Shown here piece after piece: positions 6,614 to 15,819 of a DNA stretch of 64,000 bases. The stretch covers positions 124,001-188,000 of the forward strand of contig JAEUKE010000314.1 in the NCBI GenBank assembly GCA_016794345.1. Direction: 5' to 3'. Both the position numbers and the translations under genes were made by a program. Under the pieces are notes generated by a model that saw nothing but the letters and a program-made list of their open reading frames with translations, did not search any database and was not told where the DNA came from. Position 1 is the stretch's first letter, and every line of letters begins with the position of its first letter. The stretch comes from Myxococcales bacterium (GTDB lineage Bacteria; Myxococcota_A; Polyangia; Polyangiales; Polyangiaceae).

Positions 6614-8971
6614 TCAGGCGTTCCCGACCATCATCACCTCGGGCCGGAAAGGCGCTCGAAGGTCCATGCCCGGCCGGTCGGGGGTGAACTTGAACTGGCG
6701 CACGAGCTCCCTCAGCACGTCTGCCGCTTGCCCCAGGTCCGTCGACGCGGCCTGGCTGTCGGCCGCGCCGCCTTCGGTGCGGCCGGCGGCCGTGGCCACT
6801 TCGCCGACTGCGCTGGCTATGTCGCGCGCGCCATCCGCGGCTTGGTTGACGTTGCGGCTCATCTCGCTCGTCGTCGCTTTTTGCTCTTCGACCGCGGCTG
6901 CGATCGCCGCCTGGGTATTGCTGATCTCCCCGATGATCTCGCTGATCACGCGGATGGCCTCGACGGTCTGGTTCGTGTCGCCCTGGATGGCCTCCACCTG
7001 GCGACCGATCTCTTCGGTCGCGCGCGCCGTCTCTTTCGCGAGCTCCTTGACCTCGTGTGCGACGACCGCGAAGCCCTTGCCCATCTCGCCCGCGCGCGCC
7101 GCCTCGATCGTCGCGTTGAGCGCGAGCAGGTTCGTCTGCTGCGCGATGGAGTTGATCAATTTCGTGACGTTGCTGATCGCCGTGCTCGACTCTCCCAGCT
7201 TGGACACGGTCCCGTTCGTTTGGTCGGCCAGCGACACCGCGCGGCGGGCCACGCTCACGGCGTTCGTGGCGTTGCTGGAGATCTCGCTCACCGACGCGCT
7301 CATCTGCAGGGTGGCGGCGGCAATCGTCGAGAGGTTGCGCGACACGTCGTCTGCGGTGCGCGCCGCGGTCGACGCCTGCCTGGCTGTCTCGCTGGCTGTC
7401 GAGCCCATCTGGCTGCCGATGCGGCTGACCTGGAGCGACGCCGAGCTCACCGTTTCGGAGGTGCGGGCCACGTTCTCGAGGCTGCCGCGCAGGGTCGCGA
7501 AGAACCTGGAGAGGCCCACGCCGAGTCGCCCGATCGCATCCTCTCCGGACACCTCTATCTCCGCGGTGAGGTCGCCGCGCGCGGCACGGTCCACCACCTC
7601 GAGGATGGAGTCGACCTTGGCGCGGAGCTCGGCGCCGCGGGCTGCCTCGGCCTCGGCTCGGGCGCGCTCTTCCCCCTGGCGCACTGCTGCTTCGCGCTGA
7701 CGCTCCCCGGCGATCTCGGCCTCGTGTCGGCGGCGGTCCTCGGCGCTCTGCAGCGCCTCTTCCTGGGCCTCTCGCACCTTGCGCTCGGCGGTGACACGCT
7801 CCGTGACGACCTCCCAGGTCACCATCGTGCCCAGCTGCTCGCCGCGCGCGTCGACGATCGCGCAGGCGACTAGCTCGAGCGTGTCCGTCCCGAGCTCGAA
7901 CATCCCGCGGTACGGCAGGTTGCGTGCGTCGGCCAGGAAATCACGAGGCTTGTTGCTGTCGTTGTAGAACTGCCGGAAGCTGCGGCCGACCCACTGGTCC
8001 GCGCGGTAGGGGAGCGCGCCCTCGAGCGCCTGGAAGCCCCGTGTCGCCGCGGGATTCGCGAGCTGCACGACGAGGTCGCGGTCGAGGTACAGGATGGCGA
8101 GCGGCGCGTTGTCGACCAGCTGACGAATGCGGCCGACCTCCGCGCGGGTCTTGCCGACCTCGGCCCAGTCCACCTGCTCGGCCTCGAGCGTGAGGCGGAG
8201 GCCGTCTATCACTTGGTTGAGCGCGTTGGCGGTCTGGCCCAGCTCGTTCTGGCTCCTTATCTCGGCGTGTTCTCGGAAGTTTCCGGCCCCGACCTGCGCC
8301 GTCACGCGGCGGATCGTCTCGACGTCGCCGAGGATGCTCTTGGCGATCAATCGGCCGAGGAGGAGCGACGCGCCTGCGCCGATCGCGATGAAGACGAGGG
8401 TCACGTATCGGGCGCGCGAGTGGCTGGCGGCGGCGGCGGCCACCTCGACGGTGCTCTGGGCCTCGGCGAGCTCGTCCAATTTGCCCATCTCTTCCTCGAG
8501 CGCTTCGAACGCCTTCTGGAAATCGGGGAGCTGGCGCTCGGCGGCCTCCGGATCGCGTGCTGCGAGCGCGGTGATCTCGGTTGCGGCGTTCAGGTAGCTC
8601 TCGAGCGCGGGCTTCATCGCCGCGAGCTCCTTCTGGACCTCCTCGGACGAGCCGCGGACCGACTCATGGTCGAGCGCGGCGCGAAAGCGCGCCACGTGCT
8701 CGATGGTGTCCTTGCGCACTTCTTCGCGCTCCGCCCGCGTGCCCTTCTGAGCGAGGAACAAGGAACGGAGCACGTCGGCGCGGAGCGCGTCGTGCATCAT
8801 GTCCGCATCCATCACCTGACGGACCGCGGTCGCGTTGCGTAGAAGCGTAGCCTCGGTCGCCTCGCCGCGAGCTTGCTGGTAGAGGCCGCTCGAACCCACG
8901 AGCACGGCCACGACGACCCCGAGCGACGCCAGGGCCAGCAGCAACCGACGGATCGTCCAGTCCTTGGACAT
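6614..8971 (-). CDS. Methyl-accepting chemotaxis protein with PAS domain
   Basis: A 785-residue inner-membrane chemoreceptor. TM1 is at about 9-30, a helical periplasmic sensor (4HB-like) at 31-188, TM2 at 189-210, HAMP at 211-264, a PAS domain at about 282-395, a long charged coiled coil at 395-450, a second HAMP-like segment at 452-505, and the signalling hairpin at 506-750. The conserved tip is readable as QQTNLLALNATIEAARAGE (611-629). There is no C-terminal CheR/CheB-binding pentapeptide. It starts at ATG 8971 with only a weak Shine-Dalgarno. It is encoded between the ureidopropionase-like gene and preA on the same strand, which may mean it senses pyrimidine-related compounds; that is inference. 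It could also signal through the CheA/CheW encoded 3 kb away. Confidence 0.93.
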   Translation of the reverse strand: MSKDWTIRRLLLALASLGVVVAVLVGSSGLYQQARGEATEATLLRNATAVRQVMDADMMHDALRADVLRSLFLAQKGTRAEREEVRKDTIEHVARFRAALDHESVRGSSEEVQKELAAMKPALESYLNAATEITALAARDPEAAERQLPDFQKAFEALEEEMGKLDELAEAQSTVEVAAAAASHSRARYVTLVFIAIGAGASLLLGRLIAKSILGDVETIRRVTAQVGAGNFREHAEIRSQNELGQTANALNQVIDGLRLTLEAEQVDWAEVGKTRAEVGRIRQLVDNAPLAILYLDRDLVVQLANPAATRGFQALEGALPYRADQWVGRSFRQFYNDSNKPRDFLADARNLPYRGMFELGTDTLELVACAIVDARGEQLGTMVTWEVVTERVTAERKVREAQEEALQSAEDRRRHEAEIAGERQREAAVRQGEERARAEAEAARGAELRAKVDSILEVVDRAARGDLTAEIEVSGEDAIGRLGVGLSRFFATLRGSLENVARTSETVSSASLQVSRIGSQMGSTASETARQASTAARTADDVSRNLSTIAAATLQMSASVSEISSNATNAVSVARRAVSLADQTNGTVSKLGESSTAISNVTKLINSIAQQTNLLALNATIEAARAGEMGKGFAVVAHEVKELAKETARATEEIGRQVEAIQGDTNQTVEAIRVISEIIGEISNTQAAIAAAVEEQKATTSEMSRNVNQAADGARDIASAVGEVATAAGRTEGGAADSQAASTDLGQAADVLRELVRQFKFTPDRPGMDLRAPFRPEVMMVGNA

Positions 8972-9123
8972 ACCGCGTGCAACGGCCCAAGGAGGAGGTT
9001 ACGAAAGGGCTGTTGTGGTCGTGGCGCACGTTGGCGCCGCCAAGTCCTTGACACTGACCACCTGAAGCCCCGCTCGCGAGTCGATGCGGCCTCGGTGGGG
9101 GCGCTGGGCAGCCGCCGGGGGCC

Positions 9124-10452
9124 CTAGTGCGCGCCCTTCTTGGGCCGGAGCGCCTTGCCGTCCTTTACGTGCTCGTTCCAGGTGGAGGCGGAGAACCCGT
9201 TCTCGACCTTGGTCATCTCGATGCAGCCCGAGACCGGACAGACGATCTGGCAGAGGTTGCAGCCGACGCACTCGCTCTCGTCCACCACGGGGACGCGCAC
9301 GTGCGAGCCGCCGTTGGGCTTCGTCGCGTGGCCCTTCTGGATCGCCGAGAGCGCGGCCGGGCTGTCTTGCGGGTGGATGCACTGGTGCGCACCGTCGTGG
9401 CAGGCGGTGACGCAGAGGTGGCAGCCGATGCACTTTTGCGGATCGATCTTGGCGACGGTCTCGTAGTTGAGGTCGAGATCGCCCCACTCCGAGTAGGCGG
9501 GCACGGCCTTGCCGACCATCTGATCGATGGTGGAGAAGCCGTGCGTGCGCATGTACTCCTCGAGGCCCTCGATCATGTCCTCCACGATGCGGTAGCCGCG
9601 GAGCATGACCTCCGTGCAGACCTGCACGCTGGTGGAGCCGAGGAGGATGAACTCCACCGCGTCGCGCCAGTTGGAGACGCCGCCGATGCCGCTGATCGGG
9701 ATGCCGAAGTCTTTGGACCGAGCGAGCTGCGCGACCATGTGGAGGGCGATGGGCTTGACCGCGGCCCCGCAGTAGCCGCCGTTCGTCGACAGGCCCGAGA
9801 CGCGCGGCTCGGGCACGAAGCGATCGATGTCGACGCCGATGATGCTCTTGATGGTGTTGATGAGCGAGACGCCGTGCGCGCCTCCGCGGCGCGCGGCGAG
9901 CCCGTGCGGGACGATGTCGCTCACGTTGGGGGTGAGCTTCACCAGAACGGGCACGGTCGAGTACTCCACCGCCCAAGAGGTGATCTCCTGGTTGACGCGC
10001 GGCTCCTGGCCGACGGCCGAGCCCATGCCGCGCTCACACATGCCGTGGGGACAGCCGAAGTTGAGCTCGAGGCCATCCGCGCCGGCGTCGACCGAGCGCT
10101 TGATGATGTCCTTCCACTCTTCGCGCGTCTCCACCATCAGGCTGACGATGACCGCGTGTTTCGGGTACTTCTTCTTGGTCTCGTAGATCTCCCGGAAGTT
10201 CGTCTCCAGCGGGCGGTCCGTGATGAGCTCGATGTTGTTGAAGCCCGCGCCCTGGACGCCACGGATGTTCACGCCGCCGAAGCGCGACGAGACGTTCTGG
10301 ATCGGCACGCCGAGCGTCTTCCAGACCGCGCCGCCCCAGCCGGCGTCGAACGCGCGCTGGACCTGGCCGCCCGAGTTCGCCGGCGGCGCCGACGCGAGCC
10401 AGAAGGGGTTCGGCGATTTGATGCCTGCGCAGTTGGTCGAGAGGTCAACCAC
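9124..10452 (-). CDS. preA: NAD-dependent dihydropyrimidine dehydrogenase subunit PreA
   Basis: A 442-residue flavoprotein of the dihydroorotate dehydrogenase-like family with a C-terminal 2x[4Fe-4S] ferredoxin domain (CIGCHLCVTACHD and CVGCNLCQIVCP). Family motifs include NPFWLASAPPANSG, LELNFGCPHGM and ISGIGGVSNWRDAVEFILLG. With PreT it reduces uracil/thymine to the dihydro form. I choose the GTG at 10452 because GGAGG sits five bases upstream and the product then starts at the conserved DLSTNCAGIKSPNPF; an ATG at 10476 would add eight residues and overlap preT further. The gene overlaps the end of preT by eight bases, so translation is probably coupled. Confidence 0.9.
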   Translation of the reverse strand: MVDLSTNCAGIKSPNPFWLASAPPANSGGQVQRAFDAGWGGAVWKTLGVPIQNVSSRFGGVNIRGVQGAGFNNIELITDRPLETNFREIYETKKKYPKHAVIVSLMVETREEWKDIIKRSVDAGADGLELNFGCPHGMCERGMGSAVGQEPRVNQEITSWAVEYSTVPVLVKLTPNVSDIVPHGLAARRGGAHGVSLINTIKSIIGVDIDRFVPEPRVSGLSTNGGYCGAAVKPIALHMVAQLARSKDFGIPISGIGGVSNWRDAVEFILLGSTSVQVCTEVMLRGYRIVEDMIEGLEEYMRTHGFSTIDQMVGKAVPAYSEWGDLDLNYETVAKIDPQKCIGCHLCVTACHDGAHQCIHPQDSPAALSAIQKGHATKPNGGSHVRVPVVDESECVGCNLCQIVCPVSGCIEMTKVENGFSASTWNEHVKDGKALRPKKGAH

Positions 10453-11764
10453 GGGAGCCTCCGGAGAGAAAATCATGGATGGCGAGCGCCGCAGCTTTGC
10501 CTTCCGCGGCTGCGTTCACCACTTCCTTGCCGCCGTTGCGCGCGTCGCCGCCGGCGAACCAGCCCTTGCGGCCGGTCCCGCCGCGGTCGTCCGTCACGAC
10601 CTTGCCGCTCTCGATCTGGATGCCGCCGAGCGACGCCAGCATCGCGCCGAGCTTGCTCTGGCCGATCGCGACGAGCACGAGGTCCGCGTCGATCGTGAGC
10701 TCGAACCCGGCGATGGGCTTCTTGTTCGCGTCGAGCCGCTGGCACCGCACGCGCTCGACCTTGCCGCTGCCCTCGAACGCGACCGGGATCGCCTGCCAGA
10801 GCGCGCGGGCGCCCTCCACCTTGGCGGCCTTCCACTCGTGGGCGTAGCCGCTCATCCTGTCCTCCTGGCCGCGGTAGACCATGACGACCTCGCTCTCGGC
10901 CGGGACGAGCCCGATCGCCTCGCGCACGGCGTCGATCGCGGTGTTGCCGCCGCCGACGACCACCACGCGCTTCACGCCGGTCATCGGGACCTTGCCGAGC
11001 TTCATCTTCTCGATCCAGTCCACCGCGCCGACGACACCGGGCAGGTCTTCCCCCGGGACGCTCATGCGCGAGTCGGGCCCGAGGCCGGCGCCGAAGAAGA
11101 CGGCGTCGTATTGTTTCTCCAGGTCCGCGAACGAGATGTCTTTGCCGACCTCGACGCCGGTCTTCACCTCGATGCCCCCGATGCCGAGGATCCACTCGAC
11201 CTCTTCGACGCTTTTGTCCGCGCGCATCTTGTAGGGGGCGACGCCGGTCGTGTTGAGCCCGCCGAGCGAGGCGCGCTTCTCGAAGATGGTGGTCGCGTGG
11301 CCAGCCCGCCGCAGCTCGTGCGCGCACGCGAGGCTCGCGGGGCCGCCGCCGATGAGCGCGACCTTCTTGCCGGTGTCGGGGCCTGCCTGGAAAAACTCCC
11401 ACTTCTCCGCGAAGGCCATGTCGGTCGCGTAGCGCTGCAGCTTGCCGATCTGGATGGGGGGGACGCCCATCTCGTTGTAGACGCAGTCGCCGACGCAGAG
11501 CACCTCGACCGGGCAGACGCGCGCGCAGCTCATCCCGAAGATGTTCGACTCGAAGATCGTCCTGGCGCTGCCCTTGACGTTCCCGGTCGCGATCTTCCGG
11601 ATGAACTGCGGGATCTCGATGTGCGTAGGGCACGCCTTCACACAGGGCGCGTCCGTGCAATAGAGGCAACGGTTCGCCTCCACCACGGCTTGATCGCGCG
11701 TCAGCGGCGGCTTGAAGTCCGCGAACGCGGTCTCGGAACGCTCCTCTTGGATTTGTCGACTCAT
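10445..11764 (-). CDS. preT: NAD-dependent dihydropyrimidine dehydrogenase subunit PreT
   Basis: A 439-residue GltD-like flavoprotein that feeds electrons from NADH to PreA. The N-terminal Fe-S domain has the cysteine pattern CLYCTDAPCVKACPTHI followed by CARVCPVEVLCVGDCV. The FAD site is VALIGGGPASLACAHELR and the NAD(P) site is VVVVGGGNTAIDAVREA. The end of the FAD domain reads GWFAGGDARNGGKEVVNAA, which is typical. The ATG at 11764 lies 16 bases after the small zinc-ribbon gene, and preA overlaps its 3' end, so the three form one operon. The length and motifs match the family closely. Confidence 0.92.
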   Translation of the reverse strand: MSRQIQEERSETAFADFKPPLTRDQAVVEANRCLYCTDAPCVKACPTHIEIPQFIRKIATGNVKGSARTIFESNIFGMSCARVCPVEVLCVGDCVYNEMGVPPIQIGKLQRYATDMAFAEKWEFFQAGPDTGKKVALIGGGPASLACAHELRRAGHATTIFEKRASLGGLNTTGVAPYKMRADKSVEEVEWILGIGGIEVKTGVEVGKDISFADLEKQYDAVFFGAGLGPDSRMSVPGEDLPGVVGAVDWIEKMKLGKVPMTGVKRVVVVGGGNTAIDAVREAIGLVPAESEVVMVYRGQEDRMSGYAHEWKAAKVEGARALWQAIPVAFEGSGKVERVRCQRLDANKKPIAGFELTIDADLVLVAIGQSKLGAMLASLGGIQIESGKVVTDDRGGTGRKGWFAGGDARNGGKEVVNAAAEGKAAALAIHDFLSGGSRG

Positions 11765-11780
11765 CGGTCTCCTCGGATGC

Positions 11781-12041
11781 TCAGCCGCTGACCTTGCCCC
11801 AAGGCAGGCCGGGGTCTTCAGGGTCGCGCAGCAGGTACGAGCCCACGGTCATCGCCTCGAGCCGCGTGCGGAGGCAGGCCTTGCAGGCGAACGGCGCGCC
11901 GCCCGACTTGCTGGTCGAAGCGACGGCGTCGACCTGCGCGTCACAGAGATCACAACACGCCGCCTCGGCCTTGTTCCGGGTGACTGCCCCGTCGCGAACG
12001 CTCCCGCGACCGCCAATCCTGACTTCGATGCTGGCGCTCAC
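11781..12041 (-). CDS. Small zinc-ribbon-like protein at the head of the pre operon
   Basis: An 86-residue protein not recognised as a named family. It has two CxxC knuckles (C30-x2-C33 and C53-x2-C56) about 20 residues apart, as in a treble-clef or zinc-ribbon fold, followed by the tail SYLLRDPEDPGLPWGKVSG. The GTG at 12041 is chosen because GGAGGG lies five to six bases upstream and no ATG is available near it. Its stop is 16 bases before preT, so it is probably co-transcribed with preT-preA. A regulatory or metal-binding role is possible, but nothing in the sequence proves it. Confidence 0.7.
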   Translation of the reverse strand: MSASIEVRIGGRGSVRDGAVTRNKAEAACCDLCDAQVDAVASTSKSGGAPFACKACLRTRLEAMTVGSYLLRDPEDPGLPWGKVSG

Positions 12042-12132
12042 CGACCCTCCGATCTCTCGTGAAGCGAAGCAGGCTAGTCGCGGGCTCGGGCCCTGGAAAG
12101 GGGAAAGGGGGTAACATGAGCGCGCTCGCCTC

Positions 12133-13648
12133 ATGCAGGAAGGCACGGTCATCGCCGGTGATTTCGTGATCGGGCGTCCGCTCGGGCGCGGCGGCATGGG
12201 CGCCGTTTACGCGGTGCATCAGCTCTCGACCGGCCGGGCCTGGGCCATGAAGCTGCTCCACGCAGAGCTCGCGCGCGACGAGGCGACGCGCCAGCGTTTC
12301 CTCGCCGAGGCCCGTGTCCCGGCGCGCGTCGGCAGCGCCCACCTGTGCGACGTGATCGCCGCGGGGATCGACGCTTCGGCCGGGACGCCCTACCTGGTCA
12401 TGGAGCTCCTGGAGGGGGAGACGCTCGGCGCGCGTCTCAAGCGGGGCCCGCTCGCGCCGGACGAGGCGCGCCGCTGGCTCGCGCAGATCGCGGCCGGGCT
12501 CGGCGCCGCCCATCGCGCGCACCTCGTCCACCGAGATCTCAAGCCGGAGAACGTCTTCATCGCGCGTCGTGACGGGACCGAGTCGATCAAGATCCTCGAC
12601 TTCGGGATCGCCAAGGTGCTGCGACCGGACGGCTCCGCGAGCACCACGATGAGCGTGGGCTCACCAGCCTGGATGGCCCCCGAGCAGGCGCAAGGCGGGC
12701 GCATCGGCCCGTGGACCGACGTGTGGGCGTTTGGCCTGGTGGCCTTCGAGGCGCTCGCCGGCGTCACCTATTGGCTGTCCCCGCGGACCTCGAGCGGCAC
12801 GGTCACGTCGCTCCTCCTGGAGATCCTCGCGCGGGAGGTCATCCCTGCGTCGGCCCGATCCCCGCGCCCTCCCGGCCGGGTTCGATGCCTGGTTCGCGCG
12901 CGCGCTGAGCCGCGACGAGGCCGCGCGGTTCCCCGACATGGACGCCGCGTGGCGGGAGCTCGCGCCCGTCCTCGAGCAGGCGAAGGTGACGGTTCCGTCA
13001 GCTCAGCTGGCCGGCTCGTTGCCCGCCTCGAACAGTTTGTACTACGGGACGACGCTCCACAAACCGGTGGTGGTCGCCGCGCCCGCTCCCGAGGGCGGGC
13101 CCCGCGCCGGGCTGGTGGTCGCGGTCGTCGCGGCCCTGCTGGGGCTCGTGGCGCTCGCGGGGGGCGCCCTGGCCTTCGGGCTCGGCGCCTGGGGTTCGCA
13201 CGGGCAAGCCGCTCGCGACGACGAGAGCAGCGAGAGCGAGGACGAGACGCGAGCGGAGGACCCGAGACCCCAGCGCACCGAGCCCGGCAAGGCGCCCACG
13301 AAGCTTGCGTCCGGGTGCAAGGAGACGGACGAGTTCGACGCGGACTGCGTCTGCTCCGGCAGCTGCAACCGGAGCTGCGCCACCGGCCTCTGCCGCGAGC
13401 GTGTCCTCGAGCGCGCGGAGCTCAACCTGTCGTGCAAGGCGGGCGACTGCGACGTCACCTGTGAGACCGGCTCCGTCTGCCGCGTCGCTTGCGCGGGCGG
13501 GACCTGCATGCTCCGGTGCGCGGCCGGGGCCGACTGCAGCCTCGACTGCACCGGCGGACTCTGCAAGATCGCGTGTGACGCGAAGGCCAAGTGCAAGGTG
13601 GCCTGTGAAGGCGGCGCCTGCGAGAGGGTCGGCTCAGGGGCGCGCTGA
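12133..13648 (+). pseudogene. Ser/Thr protein kinase with cysteine-rich C-terminal domain, interrupted by one frameshift
   Basis: Frame 1 from the ATG at 12133 encodes a Pkn2-type kinase domain: GRGGMGAVY P-loop, K40, E59, HRDLKPEN (D135) and DFG (D156), up to REVIPASAR. The expected C-lobe end then continues in the +1 frame as DPRALPAGFDAWFARALSRD, so the reading frame shifts at about 12854-12857, in the run CCC of CGGCCCGAT. Removing one C restores a single frame ending at 13648. The second half has one TM helix (GLVVAVVAALLGLVALAG) and a Cys-rich region with about eight short C-x3-C units. Without the shift the gene would be a normal ~505-residue transmembrane kinase. It may be a true mutation or a sequencing error. 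Its end overlaps the convergent small gene by 15 bases. Confidence 0.75.
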
Positions 13649-14029
13649 GGTGGCCGGCCGCCTCCACTCGTGGCCCTTCGTCCGCACCTCCGCCACCTCG
13701 AAGCGCCTCACCTCGAAGCCCGGAGCCCCCTCGGTGGCGGCGAAGAGGACGATCACCGAGCCTTCGCAGCGTACGCCGCCCGCCGTCCCCGAGACGTCAG
13801 CCGCGACCGTCCCCGTGATCGATCGCAGGAGCTCCACGCGGACGTCGGTGAGCTTGCTCCCGGCCGCGCCGCAGAGCTTGTCGACCGCCTCTGGGGACCG
13901 CTCGAGCTCCTCCTTCACGACGCGCTCCTTCGCTTCGTCGTCAGGGTTGGGGGCCGCCAAGCGAGGATCCGGATCGTCGCAGGCGAGCGCAGCCACGACG
14001 ATCGCCGTCGGCGCGAGGGCGCGTCTCAC
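13634..14029 (-). CDS. Small secreted or lipoprotein-like protein, function unknown
   Basis: 131 residues beginning at a GTG that overlaps the stop of the upstream gene (GTGA). The N-terminus MRRALAPTAIVVAALACDD looks like an export signal ending in a non-ideal lipobox (ALAC). The rest is an acidic helix-rich segment (DDEAKERVVKEELERSPEAV) and a beta-rich C-terminal half (SVIVLFAATEGAPGFEVRR). I do not recognise the family. Tight coupling to the preceding lipoprotein gene suggests that the two products work in the same envelope process. The 3' end overlaps the convergent kinase gene by 15 bases. Confidence 0.7.
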   Translation of the reverse strand: MRRALAPTAIVVAALACDDPDPRLAAPNPDDEAKERVVKEELERSPEAVDKLCGAAGSKLTDVRVELLRSITGTVAADVSGTAGGVRCEGSVIVLFAATEGAPGFEVRRFEVAEVRTKGHEWRRPATSARP

Positions 14030-14346
14030 GGCTTCGGTGCGGGAGCGGAGGACGAGGGCGCGGGCAGCTCCGTCGTCGGGTCGGGCACGGGCTCGCCGTA
14101 TTTCGGGGTGGGGCCCCCGAGCGACTCACACTGGCCTTTGTTCCGCGCGCACGTCTTGCCGTCTCCGCAGTCGGAGTCGTAGCGGCACTCGACACACCGG
14201 AGGTCGTAGCAGACGAGCGACTTCGAGCTCGGGTCCGCGCTCGCCTTCGCCTTGCAGTCGTCGTCCGTCTTGCAGACGGGGAATCGGCTCTCGCAGCCCG
14301 CGCTGAGGACGCCGAGGAGGGCGCCCGCGACAATCAGCATCCGCAT
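14026..14346 (-). CDS. Small cysteine-rich lipoprotein
   Basis: 106 residues with a clear lipoprotein signal (MRMLIVAGALLGVLSAGC; lipobox LSAGC, Cys18). The mature part has nine further cysteines in short spacings (CKTDDDC, CYDLRCVECRYDSDCGDGKTC), resembling the Cys-rich repeat units common in myxobacterial surface proteins, then a Pro/Ala/Ser tail. An ATG two codons further in is an equally good start. The gene overlaps the downstream small gene by four bases. It is probably anchored to a membrane; the partner and function are unknown. Confidence 0.75.
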   Translation of the reverse strand: MRMLIVAGALLGVLSAGCESRFPVCKTDDDCKAKASADPSSKSLVCYDLRCVECRYDSDCGDGKTCARNKGQCESLGGPTPKYGEPVPDPTTELPAPSSSAPAPKP

Positions 14347-14399
14347 GCGCGGACCATCGTCGATCGGGCGGCGCTCCGCAACGCTCCGCGCTCGCCGGG

Positions 14400-15683
14400 T
14401 CAGGAGGCGGACTTCAGCGCCTCGGCCGCGGCCATGACGGTGCGGTCGACGTCCTCCTCGGTGTGGGCGCCGGAGAGGAACGCGGCCTCGAACTGGGCCG
14501 GGGGCCAGTAGATGCCCCGTCGGAGGAGCTCCCCGTGGAAGGCGGCGAAGCGCTTGCGGTCGGCCTTGTCCGCGTCCGACCACGAGCGCACCGGCCCCTC
14601 GCAGAAGAAGAGCGTGATCATCGAGCCGACCCGCTGGACGCACGCCGTCGCGCCCGAGTCCTTCACGGCCCGCGCGAGGCCTTCCTCCAGGCGGGCGCCG
14701 AGCGCCTCGAGCCGCATGTAGAGCGCGGGGCCGAGGTGCTGGAGCGTCGCGAGCCCGGCCGAGACGGCGATGGGGTTTCCGCTCAACGTGCCGGCCTGGT
14801 AGACCGAGCCGAGCGGCGCGATGACGCTCATGATGTCCGCGCGGCCGCCGTACGCGGCGAGGGGCATGCCGCCGCCGACGATCTTCCCGAGCGTCGTCAT
14901 GTCGGGGCGGAGGCCGAAGCGCTCCTGCGCGCCGCCGGCGGCGAGCCGGCAGCCCGTCATGACCTCGTCGAAGATGCTGACGGCACCGTGATCACGGCAG
15001 AGCGCGATGAGGGCCTCGAGGAAGCCCGGGTCCGGCGGGACGCAGCCCATGTTGCCCACGACGGGCTCGACGATGACGGCCGCGATCTGCGTCCCGACCT
15101 TGGCGAAGAGGTCGCGGAGCGCGGCCTCGTCGTTGAAGGGCAAGGTGAGGGTGGTCTTGGCGATGCCCTCGGGGACGCCGCCCGAGTCGGGCGTGCCGAA
15201 CGTCGCGAGGCCGCTGCCCGCCTTGACGAGGAGGTGATCGGCGTGGCCGTGGTAGCAGCCCTCGAACTTCACGACGAGGTCTCGCTTCGTGAAGCCGCGC
15301 GCGACCCGGATGGCGCTCATCGTCGCCTCGGTGCCCGACGAGACGCAGCGCATCATCTCCATGCTCGGGTAGAGCGACTGGATCTTCTCGGCGAACTTCA
15401 CCTCGAGCTCGGTCGGCGCGCCGTACGAGAGGCCGCGCGTCGCGGCGTCTTGCACGGCGCGGATCACGTCCGGGTGGGCGTGGCCGAGGATCATCGGACC
15501 CCACGAGCCGATGTAGTCGAGGTAGGCGGTCCCGTCGGCGCCGTAGAGCTTCGCCCCCTCGGCCCGCTGGATGAACACCGGGTCGCCGCCGACGGCTCGG
15601 AAGGCGCGCACGGGGCTGTTCACCCCGCCTGGGATCAGGCGGATCGCGCGTTCGAAGAGGGCACGGGAGAGGGTGTCGGTCAT
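14400..15683 (-). CDS. hemL: Glutamate-1-semialdehyde 2,1-aminomutase
   Basis: A 427-residue PLP enzyme of the C5 pathway to 5-aminolevulinate, the first tetrapyrrole precursor. Motifs: RLIPGGVNSPVRAF at the N-terminus, CVSSGTEATMSAIRVARG, EGCYHGHADH, IFDEVMTGCR (D239) and the PLP lysine K267 in TLGKIVGGGMP. The length matches the family. The ATG at 15683 is the family start; the frame is open upstream but without similarity. One residue differs from the usual pattern (VMTGCR instead of VMTGFR). The gene is divergent from the radical SAM gene with a 136-bp gap that must hold both promoters. Confidence 0.96.
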   Translation of the reverse strand: MTDTLSRALFERAIRLIPGGVNSPVRAFRAVGGDPVFIQRAEGAKLYGADGTAYLDYIGSWGPMILGHAHPDVIRAVQDAATRGLSYGAPTELEVKFAEKIQSLYPSMEMMRCVSSGTEATMSAIRVARGFTKRDLVVKFEGCYHGHADHLLVKAGSGLATFGTPDSGGVPEGIAKTTLTLPFNDEAALRDLFAKVGTQIAAVIVEPVVGNMGCVPPDPGFLEALIALCRDHGAVSIFDEVMTGCRLAAGGAQERFGLRPDMTTLGKIVGGGMPLAAYGGRADIMSVIAPLGSVYQAGTLSGNPIAVSAGLATLQHLGPALYMRLEALGARLEEGLARAVKDSGATACVQRVGSMITLFFCEGPVRSWSDADKADRKRFAAFHGELLRRGIYWPPAQFEAAFLSGAHTEEDVDRTVMAAAEALKSAS

Positions 15684-15819
15684 GAGGACCGGGAGGCTAG
15701 CACGACAGCCGTGCCCTACCTGCGTGCCCAAAGCGAGCGAGAACCGTGTGAATATTCACCGGGCACGCCAGTTGCCACGCCCCCCTCCGCCCATCGTGAG
15801 CCGCCGCCGTCTGGACGTC

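Noticed and set aside
9048..9053. TTGACA, a perfect -35 hexamer on the plus strand
   Set aside because: No -10 element at 17 bases and no plus-strand gene follows; the genes around it are on the minus strand.
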